Shown here one piece after another: positions 40,133-48,163 of a DNA stretch of 64,000 nt (the stretch's first letter is position 1; every line of letters begins with the position of its first letter). A model generated the notes under the pieces. It was not told the DNA's origin. It ran no database searches and saw only the letters and a list, made by a program, of their open reading frames with translations. Source of the DNA: Elusimicrobiota bacterium (GTDB taxonomy: Bacteria > Elusimicrobiota > Elusimicrobia > UBA1565 > UBA9628); NCBI GenBank assembly GCA_016209035.1, contig JACQWX010000018.1, forward strand, positions 1 to 64,000, in the 5' to 3' direction. A program made the translations under genes and the position numbers.

Positions 40133-43100
40133 TTACTGCGGGATCTGGGACGCGGCGTAGGCGGCCGCGGCGCGCACGGAAGGTGAATGGTCAGAGTCCG
40201 CGAGCTTCTTGAGCGCTTCTCGGAACTGCCTCTTCTCCGCTTGCAGCACGGCCTGGACCGCGGCCATGGCGGAAACTCCTGCGCAGCGCACCGGCGCGGC
40301 GGGGTCGTCGAGACAGCGGCCGAGGAGCTTGAGAGTCTCGGGGTCCCAGGTCTGGGCCGCGGCCTTGCACGCTGCGATGCGCGCGCGGTCGGACGCGGAG
40401 GAGAGCGCCGCTTCGATGGCCGGCCGGCCGGCCGGCCCCAGGCGGGCGAGGCCGCTCGATGCCGCTTCCCGCAGCTTGGCGTCCTCGCGGTCCAGGAAGG
40501 CGGCGAGGACCGCGCTGTCGTCCTTGTCGCCCAAGGCCCCGAGCGAGACCAGGGCGGCCGCTGCCACGTCCCGGTCCGGGTCCCGCACGGCTTTGGCCAA
40601 GAGCTTGCGGGCCTCGGGCTCGAGCCTCGCGGCCTGCGTCAGTTCCGAGCGCAAGGCTTCCAAGCGGTCCGACCGCGGCATCAGCAGGTCGTGGAAGAGG
40701 TTCAGAGTCTCTTTGGGCAGGGGCTCGTTGGGCCCGGGGAAAATGTCGACGAGCCGAGCCCGCTCCTCGGAGGCGACCGGCCCTGCGAGTGACAGCGCCG
40801 CCATGACGTCCACAGCCCTCTTCCAGCCCAGGCGTTTGATGGCCTCTTCCCGCGATGTCTGAGAGGCGACCATGACTTCATAAGACTTGAGCCTGCCCGG
40901 CTCGTCGCCTTCCTCCCGGTCGAAGAGGTATCCGATGGAGCCCGCGGCCTCCCGCCGGACGCGCCAGTCGCCGTCCTCGATCGCGCGGGAGAGCCAGGGG
41001 AGGGCCTGGCCCAACCGGCCGTAGCGGGCGGCTTGGAGGAGCAGGGCCCGGTAGGTGCCGCTGGAACGGTCGAACTCAGAGGCGGCCCATGCGGAGACCT
41101 CCGGGCCGAACCCGGCCAAGAGCACCCTGAGCCACAGGTACTCGTCGAACCGGTCCGGGGAGAGCGCGGCCCGCAGATGAGGGAGGCCCTCGGCGGGCGT
41201 GCGGAACAGCTCCCGAAGAGCCGCGCGCGGGAACTGGGCGTCCAGGCTGAAGGCTGAGGCGGCGTGGAGGAGCCCGGCGACGCGCTTGCTCCCGGACTCC
41301 TTGAGAGCCGCTTCCAGCAGGCTTGAGAGGACCGAGCGCTCCTTCTCCAGTTCCGGGCCGCGGTCCAAGGCCGGCCAGGCGGTCGACGAGATATCGAGCT
41401 TCGGGTCTAGGATGAGGCCTCCATCCCCTTGGACCGTTCCCCAGGAACCCACGGCCAGGTCCAGGGGGCCTTTGAGCTCCTTGGAGAGGGAGGGCAGGCC
41501 CAGCCTGTTGCCCTTCCCTTGGATGGAGGCCAGGCCGTAGCCTGGCGCGGCCCTCTTGAAGAAGCCGGTGCCGAACTCTGGCAGGAGGAGCTTGTTGCCC
41601 TTCCCGCGGACCACGGCTAGGCCGTGGCCGTTGGCGTCTCCCCTGCCCGTGCCCCAGTCAGCCCGGGCCGTGTTGTCATCGCCTGAGAGCAGCCAGTACC
41701 CGACCCCGTAGTCCCAGCCGAAGGCCGGGCCGACTCCCCAGCTGACCAGGCTGTTCCCGTTGCCGTCCACGGTCAACATGCCGATCGCGGTGTGGATGCC
41801 CGCGCCTTGCGAATAGCGCCTGGCCTTGAGGCGGTTGCGGTCGCCCCGGACGAAGAGCCCTCCGATTGCGTGCCAGTACCCGCTCCCCTGGCCGAAGTAG
41901 TTCGTCGTCAGCGAGGAGTCGTTGCCTTCAAGGTAGCCGAGCCCGATCCCTCCCCCGGCAAAGGCGCGGTGCCCGTAGCCCGCGCCTTGGCAGAGGCTCA
42001 AGGCGGCGGAAGCCTCCCTCGGGTCAGGATAGCGCAGGCCGCATCGGAGGTCCGCCTTGGAGCCCCGGTGAGAAAAGATGCCCGCGCCTCGCGTGAAGCC
42101 ATAGCCCTGGCCCGAGAGGTCCGCCTTGAACGAAGCGCCCTCTCCCCGCGACCAGAGGATTCCCGCGCCGAACGCTCCCGCGCCCTGGGTGAAGCGCCCG
42201 CTTTGAAGGACGCTGCCCGCGCCTTCGATGAAAAGGCCGCCCACGCCGAATGCGCCGGCGCCCATGGAAAAGTCCCCGGCCGCGATCTTCTTGGCGCCGG
42301 AGGCGTTGGGAAGGAAGAGAAGGCCGATGCCGAAGATGCCGCTGCCGGCGGTGGGCTCGCCTCCCGGGTCCTCGATGGTCACGTCCGCCGCGAGGTCGAT
42401 GACCACCTTGACCTCGCCTTCTCCAGCCGCGGCCACCGGGCCCTTATAGACGCTTTTTCCGCCGAGGTGGATGAGGAGCGCGACCCCCTTGATCTCCTCG
42501 GCCGTGAAAGTCCGTTCGCCTGGCCCGACCACGAGCGCGTCGCCGGAGGAGAGCTTCCAGCGCCTGTCGGGCAGCCGATGGCCCCCTGCGGGCTTGAAGA
42601 GCGCGGGCAGTCCCCGCCGGGCCGCGCGGCAAAGGCCCCGGCCTGCCATCGACAAGGCTGCTTGATCGAACCGGGCCATGGCGTTGTAGGCTGCCGGGTC
42701 GGACCTCGGACCGGTTTCATTGGTCACGACGGCCTTCACCTCTTGAAGTACCGCCCGTCGTTCGTCGGGGGTCAGGGAATCTACGGCCTTGACGACGGGC
42801 CCGAGTGACATGTCCACGGAGTGGGCGAGTTCTTGGATGGCACGGCGCATGCCCGGATCGAAACCGAGTTCGGCCGGCACCATATCGGGGAAGAGAACTC
42901 CGCCTACTCCGGCGTAGGTGGCTGTCGGGTCTTCGATTCCCAACCCGAGGAGTCCGCAAGGGTCTTCGGATTGGCGAAGCCGGTCTTTCCATCGCTGGGC
43001 CGCGACCGGCAGGGACAGCGGTTCTTGAAGAAGCCTCTCCGCTTCGGGAAGCGCCATGCGCGTGTCCCAGCGGGAGGGGCGGACATCCAGGTCCGTCGGG

Positions 43101-43231
43101 GTCGCGCCCGCGGCGAGGGCCGCTTCCGTGAGGGCGGCTTCAGCGTCCGAGACCGACCGGCCGCCGGCTTGGCCGCACCAGGCGTGGATAGGGAACGTGG
43201 AGAGCAGTAAACCGACCGCTAAAGGGACCAA
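40133..43231 (-). CDS. Large secreted protein: Gly-rich beta repeats followed by HEAT-like repeats
   Basis: A ~1032-residue protein of unknown function. I chose the TTG at 43231, which overlaps the tolB stop by 13 bases and yields a signal peptide (VPLAVGLLLSTFPIHAWC); no strong ribosome-binding site is seen, so the start is uncertain. Residues ~260-560 are short Gly-rich repeats such as 'GAGAFGVGGLFIEGAGS' and 'QGAGAFGAGILWSRGEGAS', suggesting a beta-helix or beta-solenoid. The last ~350 residues are helical pairs like HEAT repeats ('DPDRDVAAAALVSLGALGDKDDSAVLAAFLDRED'). Being coupled behind tolB suggests an envelope role. Confidence 0.65.
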   Translation of the reverse strand: MVPLAVGLLLSTFPIHAWCGQAGGRSVSDAEAALTEAALAAGATPTDLDVRPSRWDTRMALPEAERLLQEPLSLPVAAQRWKDRLRQSEDPCGLLGLGIEDPTATYAGVGGVLFPDMVPAELGFDPGMRRAIQELAHSVDMSLGPVVKAVDSLTPDERRAVLQEVKAVVTNETGPRSDPAAYNAMARFDQAALSMAGRGLCRAARRGLPALFKPAGGHRLPDRRWKLSSGDALVVGPGERTFTAEEIKGVALLIHLGGKSVYKGPVAAAGEGEVKVVIDLAADVTIEDPGGEPTAGSGIFGIGLLFLPNASGAKKIAAGDFSMGAGAFGVGGLFIEGAGSVLQSGRFTQGAGAFGAGILWSRGEGASFKADLSGQGYGFTRGAGIFSHRGSKADLRCGLRYPDPREASAALSLCQGAGYGHRAFAGGGIGLGYLEGNDSSLTTNYFGQGSGYWHAIGGLFVRGDRNRLKARRYSQGAGIHTAIGMLTVDGNGNSLVSWGVGPAFGWDYGVGYWLLSGDDNTARADWGTGRGDANGHGLAVVRGKGNKLLLPEFGTGFFKRAAPGYGLASIQGKGNRLGLPSLSKELKGPLDLAVGSWGTVQGDGGLILDPKLDISSTAWPALDRGPELEKERSVLSSLLEAALKESGSKRVAGLLHAASAFSLDAQFPRAALRELFRTPAEGLPHLRAALSPDRFDEYLWLRVLLAGFGPEVSAWAASEFDRSSGTYRALLLQAARYGRLGQALPWLSRAIEDGDWRVRREAAGSIGYLFDREEGDEPGRLKSYEVMVASQTSREEAIKRLGWKRAVDVMAALSLAGPVASEERARLVDIFPGPNEPLPKETLNLFHDLLMPRSDRLEALRSELTQAARLEPEARKLLAKAVRDPDRDVAAAALVSLGALGDKDDSAVLAAFLDREDAKLREAASSGLARLGPAGRPAIEAALSSASDRARIAACKAAAQTWDPETLKLLGRCLDDPAAPVRCAGVSAMAAVQAVLQAEKRQFREALKKLADSDHSPSVRAAAAYAASQIPQ

Positions 43232-44568
43232 TGGGGGGTGAAGCTCGATCCCGGGAGGTCGGCGAGCTTGTGGGGCGCCGAGCCGTCGGCGTCCATGAGG
43301 AAGAGCTCGGGCCGGCCGCTGCGCGTCGTGACGAAGGCGAGGAAGCGGCCGTCGGGCGACCAGGAGGGGTCCTCGTTCGAGCCCTCGCCGTGCGTGACCT
43401 GGCGCACCTGGCTGCCGGTGACGTCCACCAGGAAGATGTCGATGGGGTCCTTGGGCCCCCTGCGGCCCGCGAAGGCGATCCACTCGCCCGTCGGGGACCA
43501 GGACGGCGAGTCGCACCAGTTCATGCGGGTGAGCTTCCTGACGCGCCGGGTGGTCATGTCCAGGACGTAGACCTGGGGGTTGCCGGAGCGGTCCGAGACG
43601 AACGCGGCCTGGCCGGCGTCGGGCGAGAAGGTGGGGGAGGTGTCCACGCCGGAGTGCTGGGTGACCCTCGTGATCGAGCCGTCCGCGAGGTTCTTGACGA
43701 AGATATTGGGGTTCTTCTGCCGCGAGAGCGTCATGAGCATGAGGCTTCCGTCCGGCGAGAAGCCTCCGGCCACGTTGAGCCCCTGCTCGTTGGACAAGGG
43801 CTTGGTCTTGCCGGTCAGGAGGTCCAAGAGGAACAGGTCGGGGTTGCCGTCCTTGTAGGAGGTGTAGGCCACGGACTTGCGGTCGGGGCTGATGCGCGGC
43901 AGGAGCGTGATGGAGCGGTGGCTCGTCAGCCGCCGGAGGTTGGCCCCGTCGTAATCGGCGATGTAGGCCTCCTTGTGCCCGGTCTGGTCGTTGCAGAACA
44001 CGACCTGGGAGTGGGCAAGGCCCTGCTTCCCGGTCATGGCCTTGACCAGGTCGTCGGAGACGCGGTGGGCCAGCGACCTCCAGAACCGGGCCTCCTGCCC
44101 GTAGTAGCGGTCGAAGACCTGCTCGCCCGACTGGAGGTTGGTCAGGGACACTGTCACGTTGACTGGCGAGGCCTTGCCCGATGCCCGAGCCCTTGGCTCA
44201 GGGCTTGGCCCCTGGGCCATCGGCCCGGGCGGCGCGGCCACCTTCGCGGTCAGGAGCCACCACGCCCCGCGCGTCTTCCAGCCCCGCGCGATGTCCTTGA
44301 CGTTCCGGCCGTCGTAGCGGGGCCCGTCCTCGATGATCCTGAAATAACGCGAGAACATGAGGTCCTGGCGGACCACGTCCTGCGTCTGCTTCGCCATGAG
44401 GGAGTCATGCGGCGAAGTCGCGTCGTTGGCGACGAAGGGGGGGAGCCCCAAGGGCAGGGCTTGGGCCCCCCCGGAGCCGGCGAGGCTGATGTAGACGTCC
44501 GCGGCCCGCAACGGGGCGGCCGTCAGGCATGCGGCCGCGGCCACCCGGCCTAGGACCCGGAGCCTCAT
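43219..44568 (-). CDS. tolB: TolB-like beta-propeller protein of the Tol-Pal system
   Basis: A 449-residue periplasmic TolB homologue. It has a signal peptide (GRVAAAACLTAAPLRAADVYI), the TolB N-terminal domain ('QDLMFSRYFRIIEDG', 'QVFDRYYGQEARFWRSLAHRVSDDLV'), and a six-bladed propeller with repeats 'PRISPDRKSVAYTSYKDGNPDLFLLDL', 'PTFSPDAGQAAFVSDRSGNPQVYVLDM' and 'PSWSPDGRFLAFVTTRSGRPELFLMD'. The start overlaps the cpoB stop (ATGA). A Pro/Gly/Arg insertion near residue 120 coincides with a palindrome at 44211. TolB binds Pal and links the envelope layers. Confidence 0.94.
   Translation of the reverse strand: MRLRVLGRVAAAACLTAAPLRAADVYISLAGSGGAQALPLGLPPFVANDATSPHDSLMAKQTQDVVRQDLMFSRYFRIIEDGPRYDGRNVKDIARGWKTRGAWWLLTAKVAAPPGPMAQGPSPEPRARASGKASPVNVTVSLTNLQSGEQVFDRYYGQEARFWRSLAHRVSDDLVKAMTGKQGLAHSQVVFCNDQTGHKEAYIADYDGANLRRLTSHRSITLLPRISPDRKSVAYTSYKDGNPDLFLLDLLTGKTKPLSNEQGLNVAGGFSPDGSLMLMTLSRQKNPNIFVKNLADGSITRVTQHSGVDTSPTFSPDAGQAAFVSDRSGNPQVYVLDMTTRRVRKLTRMNWCDSPSWSPTGEWIAFAGRRGPKDPIDIFLVDVTGSQVRQVTHGEGSNEDPSWSPDGRFLAFVTTRSGRPELFLMDADGSAPHKLADLPGSSFTPHWSL
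44211..44229. repeat. GC-rich palindrome inside tolB
   Basis: CCTGGGCC, ATC loop, GGCCCGGG: an 8-bp stem with one G-T pair. It encodes part of the PPGPMAQGP insertion in the TolB N-terminal domain and belongs to the same family as 31913 and 62812. Confidence 0.6.
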
Positions 44569-45383
44569 GACCGGCCCTTCCGCGGCGCTCGCTCGCGCGA
44601 GATCTTCTTGAGGTGCTCGGCGGCGGCCTTGGCCTCGGGGCTCTTCGGGAAGTCGGCGGGGATGGACTCGAGGTATTGCTTGGCCTCGGGGATGTTCCTC
44701 TTGAGGTTGATCAGGCACAGGGCGTAGAGGAGCCGCGTCGACGGCGTCATCTTGCTCTTGGGGTAGCGCTCCAGGACCGCCGCGAACTGCCGGCCCGCGG
44801 CTTCCCACTTGCTCTGGCCGTAGTACGCCTCGCCCAGGTTGTAGAGGGCCACGTCGATGAGCGAGCCGTTGGGGAAGCGGGTCACGTACTCCTCGAAGCC
44901 CTTGGAGGCCAGTTCGTAGTCCTTCTTGGCGAGCCTGATCTCGGCGTTGAGGAAAAGCTCGGTCGGCGAGGGGATGGCGCCGGCCTGGGCCACCTTCCTC
45001 TCGATCTTCTCGACGTCCTTCTTCTGCTGCTCGGCGTCCTCCTTGAGGGACTCGCCCAAGGCGGTCACCTTGGTGGAGATGCCGGAGCCGACGTTGGCGA
45101 TGCCGGAGCCCAGGTCGTCCATCTTGGAGCCCAGCTTGTCCATGTTCGACTGCAGGTCCTTGACCGTCTCGGTGAAGACCCCGAGGTCGGAGTGGAGCTG
45201 CTTCATCTCCACGATCATGTCCGCCTGGTTGGACTGCATGGAGGAGATCGTCTTCTTGAGCTCGAGGACCTGGAACTTGAGCTCGTCGGTCTGGTTCTCC
45301 AGCGAGATCACGTCGCGCTGGGTCGCGATGCAGCCGGTCAGGCAGGCCGCGGCCGCAGCCAGGGCTAGTGCTCCGACCGACAC
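44565..45383 (-). CDS. cpoB: CpoB/YbgF-like lipoprotein with coiled coil and TPRs
   Basis: A 272-residue lipoprotein. I chose the GTG at 45383: AAGGAG is seven bases upstream and it begins a short lipoprotein signal with lipobox LTGC at residues 15-18. A coiled coil (~25-120, 'LENQTDELKFQVLELKKTISSM') is followed by YbgF-type TPRs ('LFLNAEIRLAKKDYELASKGFEEYVTRFPNG', 'ALYNLGEAYYGQSKWEAAGRQFAAVLERYPKSK'). CpoB coordinates peptidoglycan synthesis with Tol-Pal constriction. The ribosome-binding site, start codon and first codons lie inside the terminal repeat of the 45365-45767 element, so translation initiation appears supplied by that element. Confidence 0.86.
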   Translation of the reverse strand: MSVGALALAAAAACLTGCIATQRDVISLENQTDELKFQVLELKKTISSMQSNQADMIVEMKQLHSDLGVFTETVKDLQSNMDKLGSKMDDLGSGIANVGSGISTKVTALGESLKEDAEQQKKDVEKIERKVAQAGAIPSPTELFLNAEIRLAKKDYELASKGFEEYVTRFPNGSLIDVALYNLGEAYYGQSKWEAAGRQFAAVLERYPKSKMTPSTRLLYALCLINLKRNIPEAKQYLESIPADFPKSPEAKAAAEHLKKISRERAPRKGRS

Positions 45384-45767
45384 TTGCTTGCTCCTTGGGC
45401 CGGTCGCTTTCGGAGCGAGGCGAGGCGCGAGGAGCGAACGTGCTGAACGCACGGGAGCGACGAGCAACGTCCCAAACATCCAAGAGTCGTAGGTTTGGGA
45501 CGTCCCGAACCTACGCCGTGTGGAAGTTCGGGACGAAGCCGCAGCCCGAAAGCGACCGGCCGCGCTATTCAAGGAAAGACTTGGTGAAGCCATCGTTTCT
45601 CCTCAAGAGCGCGGAAACCCGTCTTTGGCCGGCTGCTTTGTCGCTCCTCCCTCACACCATGCCGCCGAGGAGTACACCTTTGCGGCATGGTGCTCGGTCG
45701 TCGCTTCGCGCATCCGGCTCAAATCCGGGTTTCCCAAGGGGCAAGCAAGTGTCGGTCGGAGCACTAG
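45365..45767. mobile_element. 403-bp MITE-like element with 35-bp terminal inverted repeats
   Basis: Bases 45365-45399 and the reverse complement of 45733-45767 match at 34 of 35 positions; both ends are CTAG. The interior holds further dyads: GCCGGTCGCTTTCGG at 45399-45413 against 45546-45560; a 28-bp near-palindrome at 45488-45515; and an 11-bp stem at 45655-45665 / 45682-45692. No transposase-like reading frame is present, so it would be non-autonomous. TA or CTAG at the borders would fit a Tc1/mariner/IS630-type insertion, but CTAG is itself palindromic, so the target duplication is unresolved. It separates pal from cpoB. Confidence 0.75.
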
Positions 45768-45775
45768 TGCCCGTC

Positions 45776-46348
45776 TCATTGAGTGTCACCCGTTGGGGCG
45801 CCGGCCGAGGCGGTGCGGCTGCGCACGCGGGTCTCGGCCCGGCGGTTCTTGGACCAGCAGTCCTCGGTCATCTCCGCGCAGGCCGGGGACTCCTTGCCGT
45901 AGGAGATGGTCGCCACCGACTTGCCGGGGACTCCAAGGCGGATGTAGTACTCCCGGACGCCTTTGGCGCGGTTTTGCCCGAGGGAAAGGTTGTACTCGAT
46001 GGTGCCCCGCTGGTCGCAGTGTCCGGCCACGAGCACCTCGAGGTCCTTGTGGTCCTTGAGGTAGGCCGCGTTCTTCTTGAGGGCCTCGAGGGCCTCGTCC
46101 TTGAGCGCGTAGCTGTCGTATTCGAAATAGATCGTCGCGAGCTCCGGTGTGGTGGTGAACTCCGAGCCGCGGATGCTGGCTTCGGTCACGTCGACTGCGG
46201 GCGTGTAGGCCGGGTTGGCGGCTTCGGTCGCAGCGGCGTCGGCTCCGACCCCGAGTTTCTTGCGCTTCTTGGCCGTCGAGCAGGATGAGAGTCCCCCGCA
46301 GACGACCGCCAGCATCAGGACGATGGTCAAGGATCGCTTCAGGTGCAT
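45776..46348 (-). CDS. pal: Pal peptidoglycan-associated lipoprotein (OmpA-like)
   Basis: A 190-residue lipoprotein. The start has GGGAGG four bases upstream; the lipobox is LSSC at about residues 20-23 (AVVCGGLSSCST). The OmpA-like domain shows 'TIYFEYDSYALKDEALEALKKNAAYL', 'VAGHCDQRGTIEYNLSLGQNRAKGVREYY' and 'CWSKNRRAETRV', the peptidoglycan-binding core of Pal. It leads the pal-cpoB-tolB operon; the 403-bp element begins nine bases after its stop. Its promoter may be the TATGAT upstream on the minus strand. tolQRA are not in the window. Confidence 0.94.
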   Translation of the reverse strand: MHLKRSLTIVLMLAVVCGGLSSCSTAKKRKKLGVGADAAATEAANPAYTPAVDVTEASIRGSEFTTTPELATIYFEYDSYALKDEALEALKKNAAYLKDHKDLEVLVAGHCDQRGTIEYNLSLGQNRAKGVREYYIRLGVPGKSVATISYGKESPACAEMTEDCWSKNRRAETRVRSRTASAGAPTGDTQ

Positions 46349-46488
46349 GTAGCCTCCCAACATGTGAAATACGCTCAAAGCGCGCCCTATCATAGCAAAA
46401 TATGACATTCACCGATGGGTCTTCAGGCCCAGCCCGGCCTGGGGCCAAGGCCGCTTACCCCCGGGGGGTTCGGGGGCTAAACTAGGGA

Positions 46489-47733
46489 ATGATGAACATC
46501 GTGCTCGCGGCCGCGTTCCTCGCGATCCAGCCCGTCCTGGTCCGCACGGCATCTGCGGACCAGGAGGGATGGGCGACTCTCGCGGCCGCGCAGGCATCGG
46601 CCCTGCCGGGCTTCTTCGACGGGGTCCGGCTCCCGGGCGGGCCTTCTTCGCCCGTGGCCCTGCCGGGCCTGCCGGTCTTCCGGGCCGCCCCGCCCGAGGG
46701 CATCCCCGCAGCCGGCATCCCGTTCAACGGCGCCACCCTTCCCCGCGCGGTCTTCAGCGGCCAGGAGTCGGTGAGCGGCCACCTGGTCCGGGCCGTCGAC
46801 GCGACGCAGGGCGGCCTCAAGCTCATGCTCTACGATTTCTCCCTGCAGGACGTCTGGGACGCCCTCGAGCGCGCGGTCTCCCGCAGCCCCGCGGTCGAGG
46901 TCATGGTGATCCTGGACCAGGGCCATGTGTTCCCGCGGGCGGGCCGCAAGCCCAACGCCATCATCGTCAAGCTCGTAGCCGACCCCCGGATCAAGACCCG
47001 CATCGTCGCAGGCTTGGGCGACTACGGGCTCATGCACAACAAGATCGCCATCTTCGACGGCAAGCTCGTCAAGACCGGGTCGTTCAACTGGAGCAAGGCC
47101 GCGCAGATGTCCAATCACGAGAACGCCGTCTTCTCGGACGAGACCGCCCGCGTGGCGGCGTTCAGCGCGTATTGGGATTGGGTCTGGGCTCATGCCTACC
47201 CGCCGGACGCCCCACGGCCGCCGCCGGAGCTCGCAGGCAACCCTCCCGAGGATCCCTCCCCCGGGGTGTCATTCCATTCGGCGCGCTTCCCGGTCGCGGT
47301 CTTCTCCCCGAAGGGGGGGGCGGCCGAGCGCATCCTCTCCGCCATCGGGTGTTCGAGATCCACCATCGACGTCGCCATGTTCAGCTTCACGAGCAGGGCC
47401 TTGGCCGAGGCCCTCTGGGAGCGCGTCCAGGCGGGCGTGCGCGTCCGCGTGCTCCTGGACCGCAAGCAGTCGCGCAGTCCGTACAGCGTGCTGCCCTACC
47501 TGCGGGAGAAGGGCATGGAGGTCGCGATCATCGACGGCAGGACCAAGGCGGGAGTCCTGCACGACAAGTACGGGATTTTCGACGGCCTCCTCGTTGGGAC
47601 CGGCTCCTACAATTGGACCACCAACGGTGAGTTCTACAGCTTCGAGAACGCGGCCTTCCTGGCCGACCCGGCCGACGTCTCTTCCTTCAAAGCGGACTTC
47701 GAGCGGCTCTGGGGCCTGGGCCGCAAGGACTAA
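46489..47733 (+). CDS. Secreted protein with two phospholipase-D-like domains
   Basis: A 414-residue protein with a signal peptide (VLAAAFLAIQPVLVRTASA); the start is one of two adjacent ATGs (46489 or 46492). Two PLDc_2-like domains carry 'LMHNKIAIFDGKLVKTGSFNWS' and 'VLHDKYGIFDGLLVGTGSYNWT', the pair of HxKxxxxD motifs needed for one active site. Domain openings 'FNGATLPRAVFSGQE' and 'FHSARFPVAVFSPKGG' match those of the four-domain protein at 33140, so it is a shorter paralogue. It is divergent from pal. Confidence 0.87.
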   Translation: MMNIVLAAAFLAIQPVLVRTASADQEGWATLAAAQASALPGFFDGVRLPGGPSSPVALPGLPVFRAAPPEGIPAAGIPFNGATLPRAVFSGQESVSGHLVRAVDATQGGLKLMLYDFSLQDVWDALERAVSRSPAVEVMVILDQGHVFPRAGRKPNAIIVKLVADPRIKTRIVAGLGDYGLMHNKIAIFDGKLVKTGSFNWSKAAQMSNHENAVFSDETARVAAFSAYWDWVWAHAYPPDAPRPPPELAGNPPEDPSPGVSFHSARFPVAVFSPKGGAAERILSAIGCSRSTIDVAMFSFTSRALAEALWERVQAGVRVRVLLDRKQSRSPYSVLPYLREKGMEVAIIDGRTKAGVLHDKYGIFDGLLVGTGSYNWTTNGEFYSFENAAFLADPADVSSFKADFERLWGLGRKD

Positions 47734-47737
47734 GAGC

Positions 47738-48118
47738 TCAGTCGGTCTTGGCGCCCGAGAGCATCTCCTTGACGGTCTTCCTGAACTGGTCGAGGTGGAT
47801 GGGCTTGGCCAGGAACCGGGAATCCGCCGAGTCCGTGATCTCCGCCATGATGGTCTCGGGGGAGGCCTCCCCGCTCATGAAGAGGATGGGCGTCGTCCGG
47901 CTGGCTTGGTTGCGGCGGAGGGACTCGAAGAGATGCGCCCCCGTGGTCTGCGGCATGTGGTAGTCGAGGATGACGAGGTCGGGCTTCATCTGGCGGACCT
48001 TGCGCATCCCTTCGACCGGGTCGCCGGCCGAATCGGCCTCGTGCCCGTCGTGCCGGAGGACCTCCAGGAGCAGGGAAACGATCTCGTAGTCGTCGTCGAT
48101 GATGAGGATCTTGGCCAC
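47738..48118 (-). CDS. Single-domain response regulator receiver
   Basis: A 126-residue CheY-like receiver. The acidic pocket is 'ILIIDDDYE' and the phosphorylatable Asp is Asp52 ('LVILDYHMP'). The conserved Ser/Thr ('ILFMSGEAS') and Lys ('FLAKPIHLDQF') are present. There is no output domain, so it acts by protein contact. The GGDEF gene follows upstream on the same strand after a 45-base gap. The cognate histidine kinase is not in the window. Confidence 0.93.
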   Translation of the reverse strand: MAKILIIDDDYEIVSLLLEVLRHDGHEADSAGDPVEGMRKVRQMKPDLVILDYHMPQTTGAHLFESLRRNQASRTTPILFMSGEASPETIMAEITDSADSRFLAKPIHLDQFRKTVKEMLSGAKTD

Positions 48119-48163
48119 GGTTGATGCGTATTATACTAACCCAGCGGGTCCAAGGGAAGCGCC

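Noticed and set aside
43232-43516. N-terminal extension of the beta-repeat/HEAT protein
   Set aside because: It is the antiphase of tolB and would remove the signal peptide from the N-terminus.
45384-45775. Short reading frames in the pal-cpoB gap as a transposase
   Set aside because: They are short, Arg-rich readings of GC-rich inverted repeats with no catalytic pattern.
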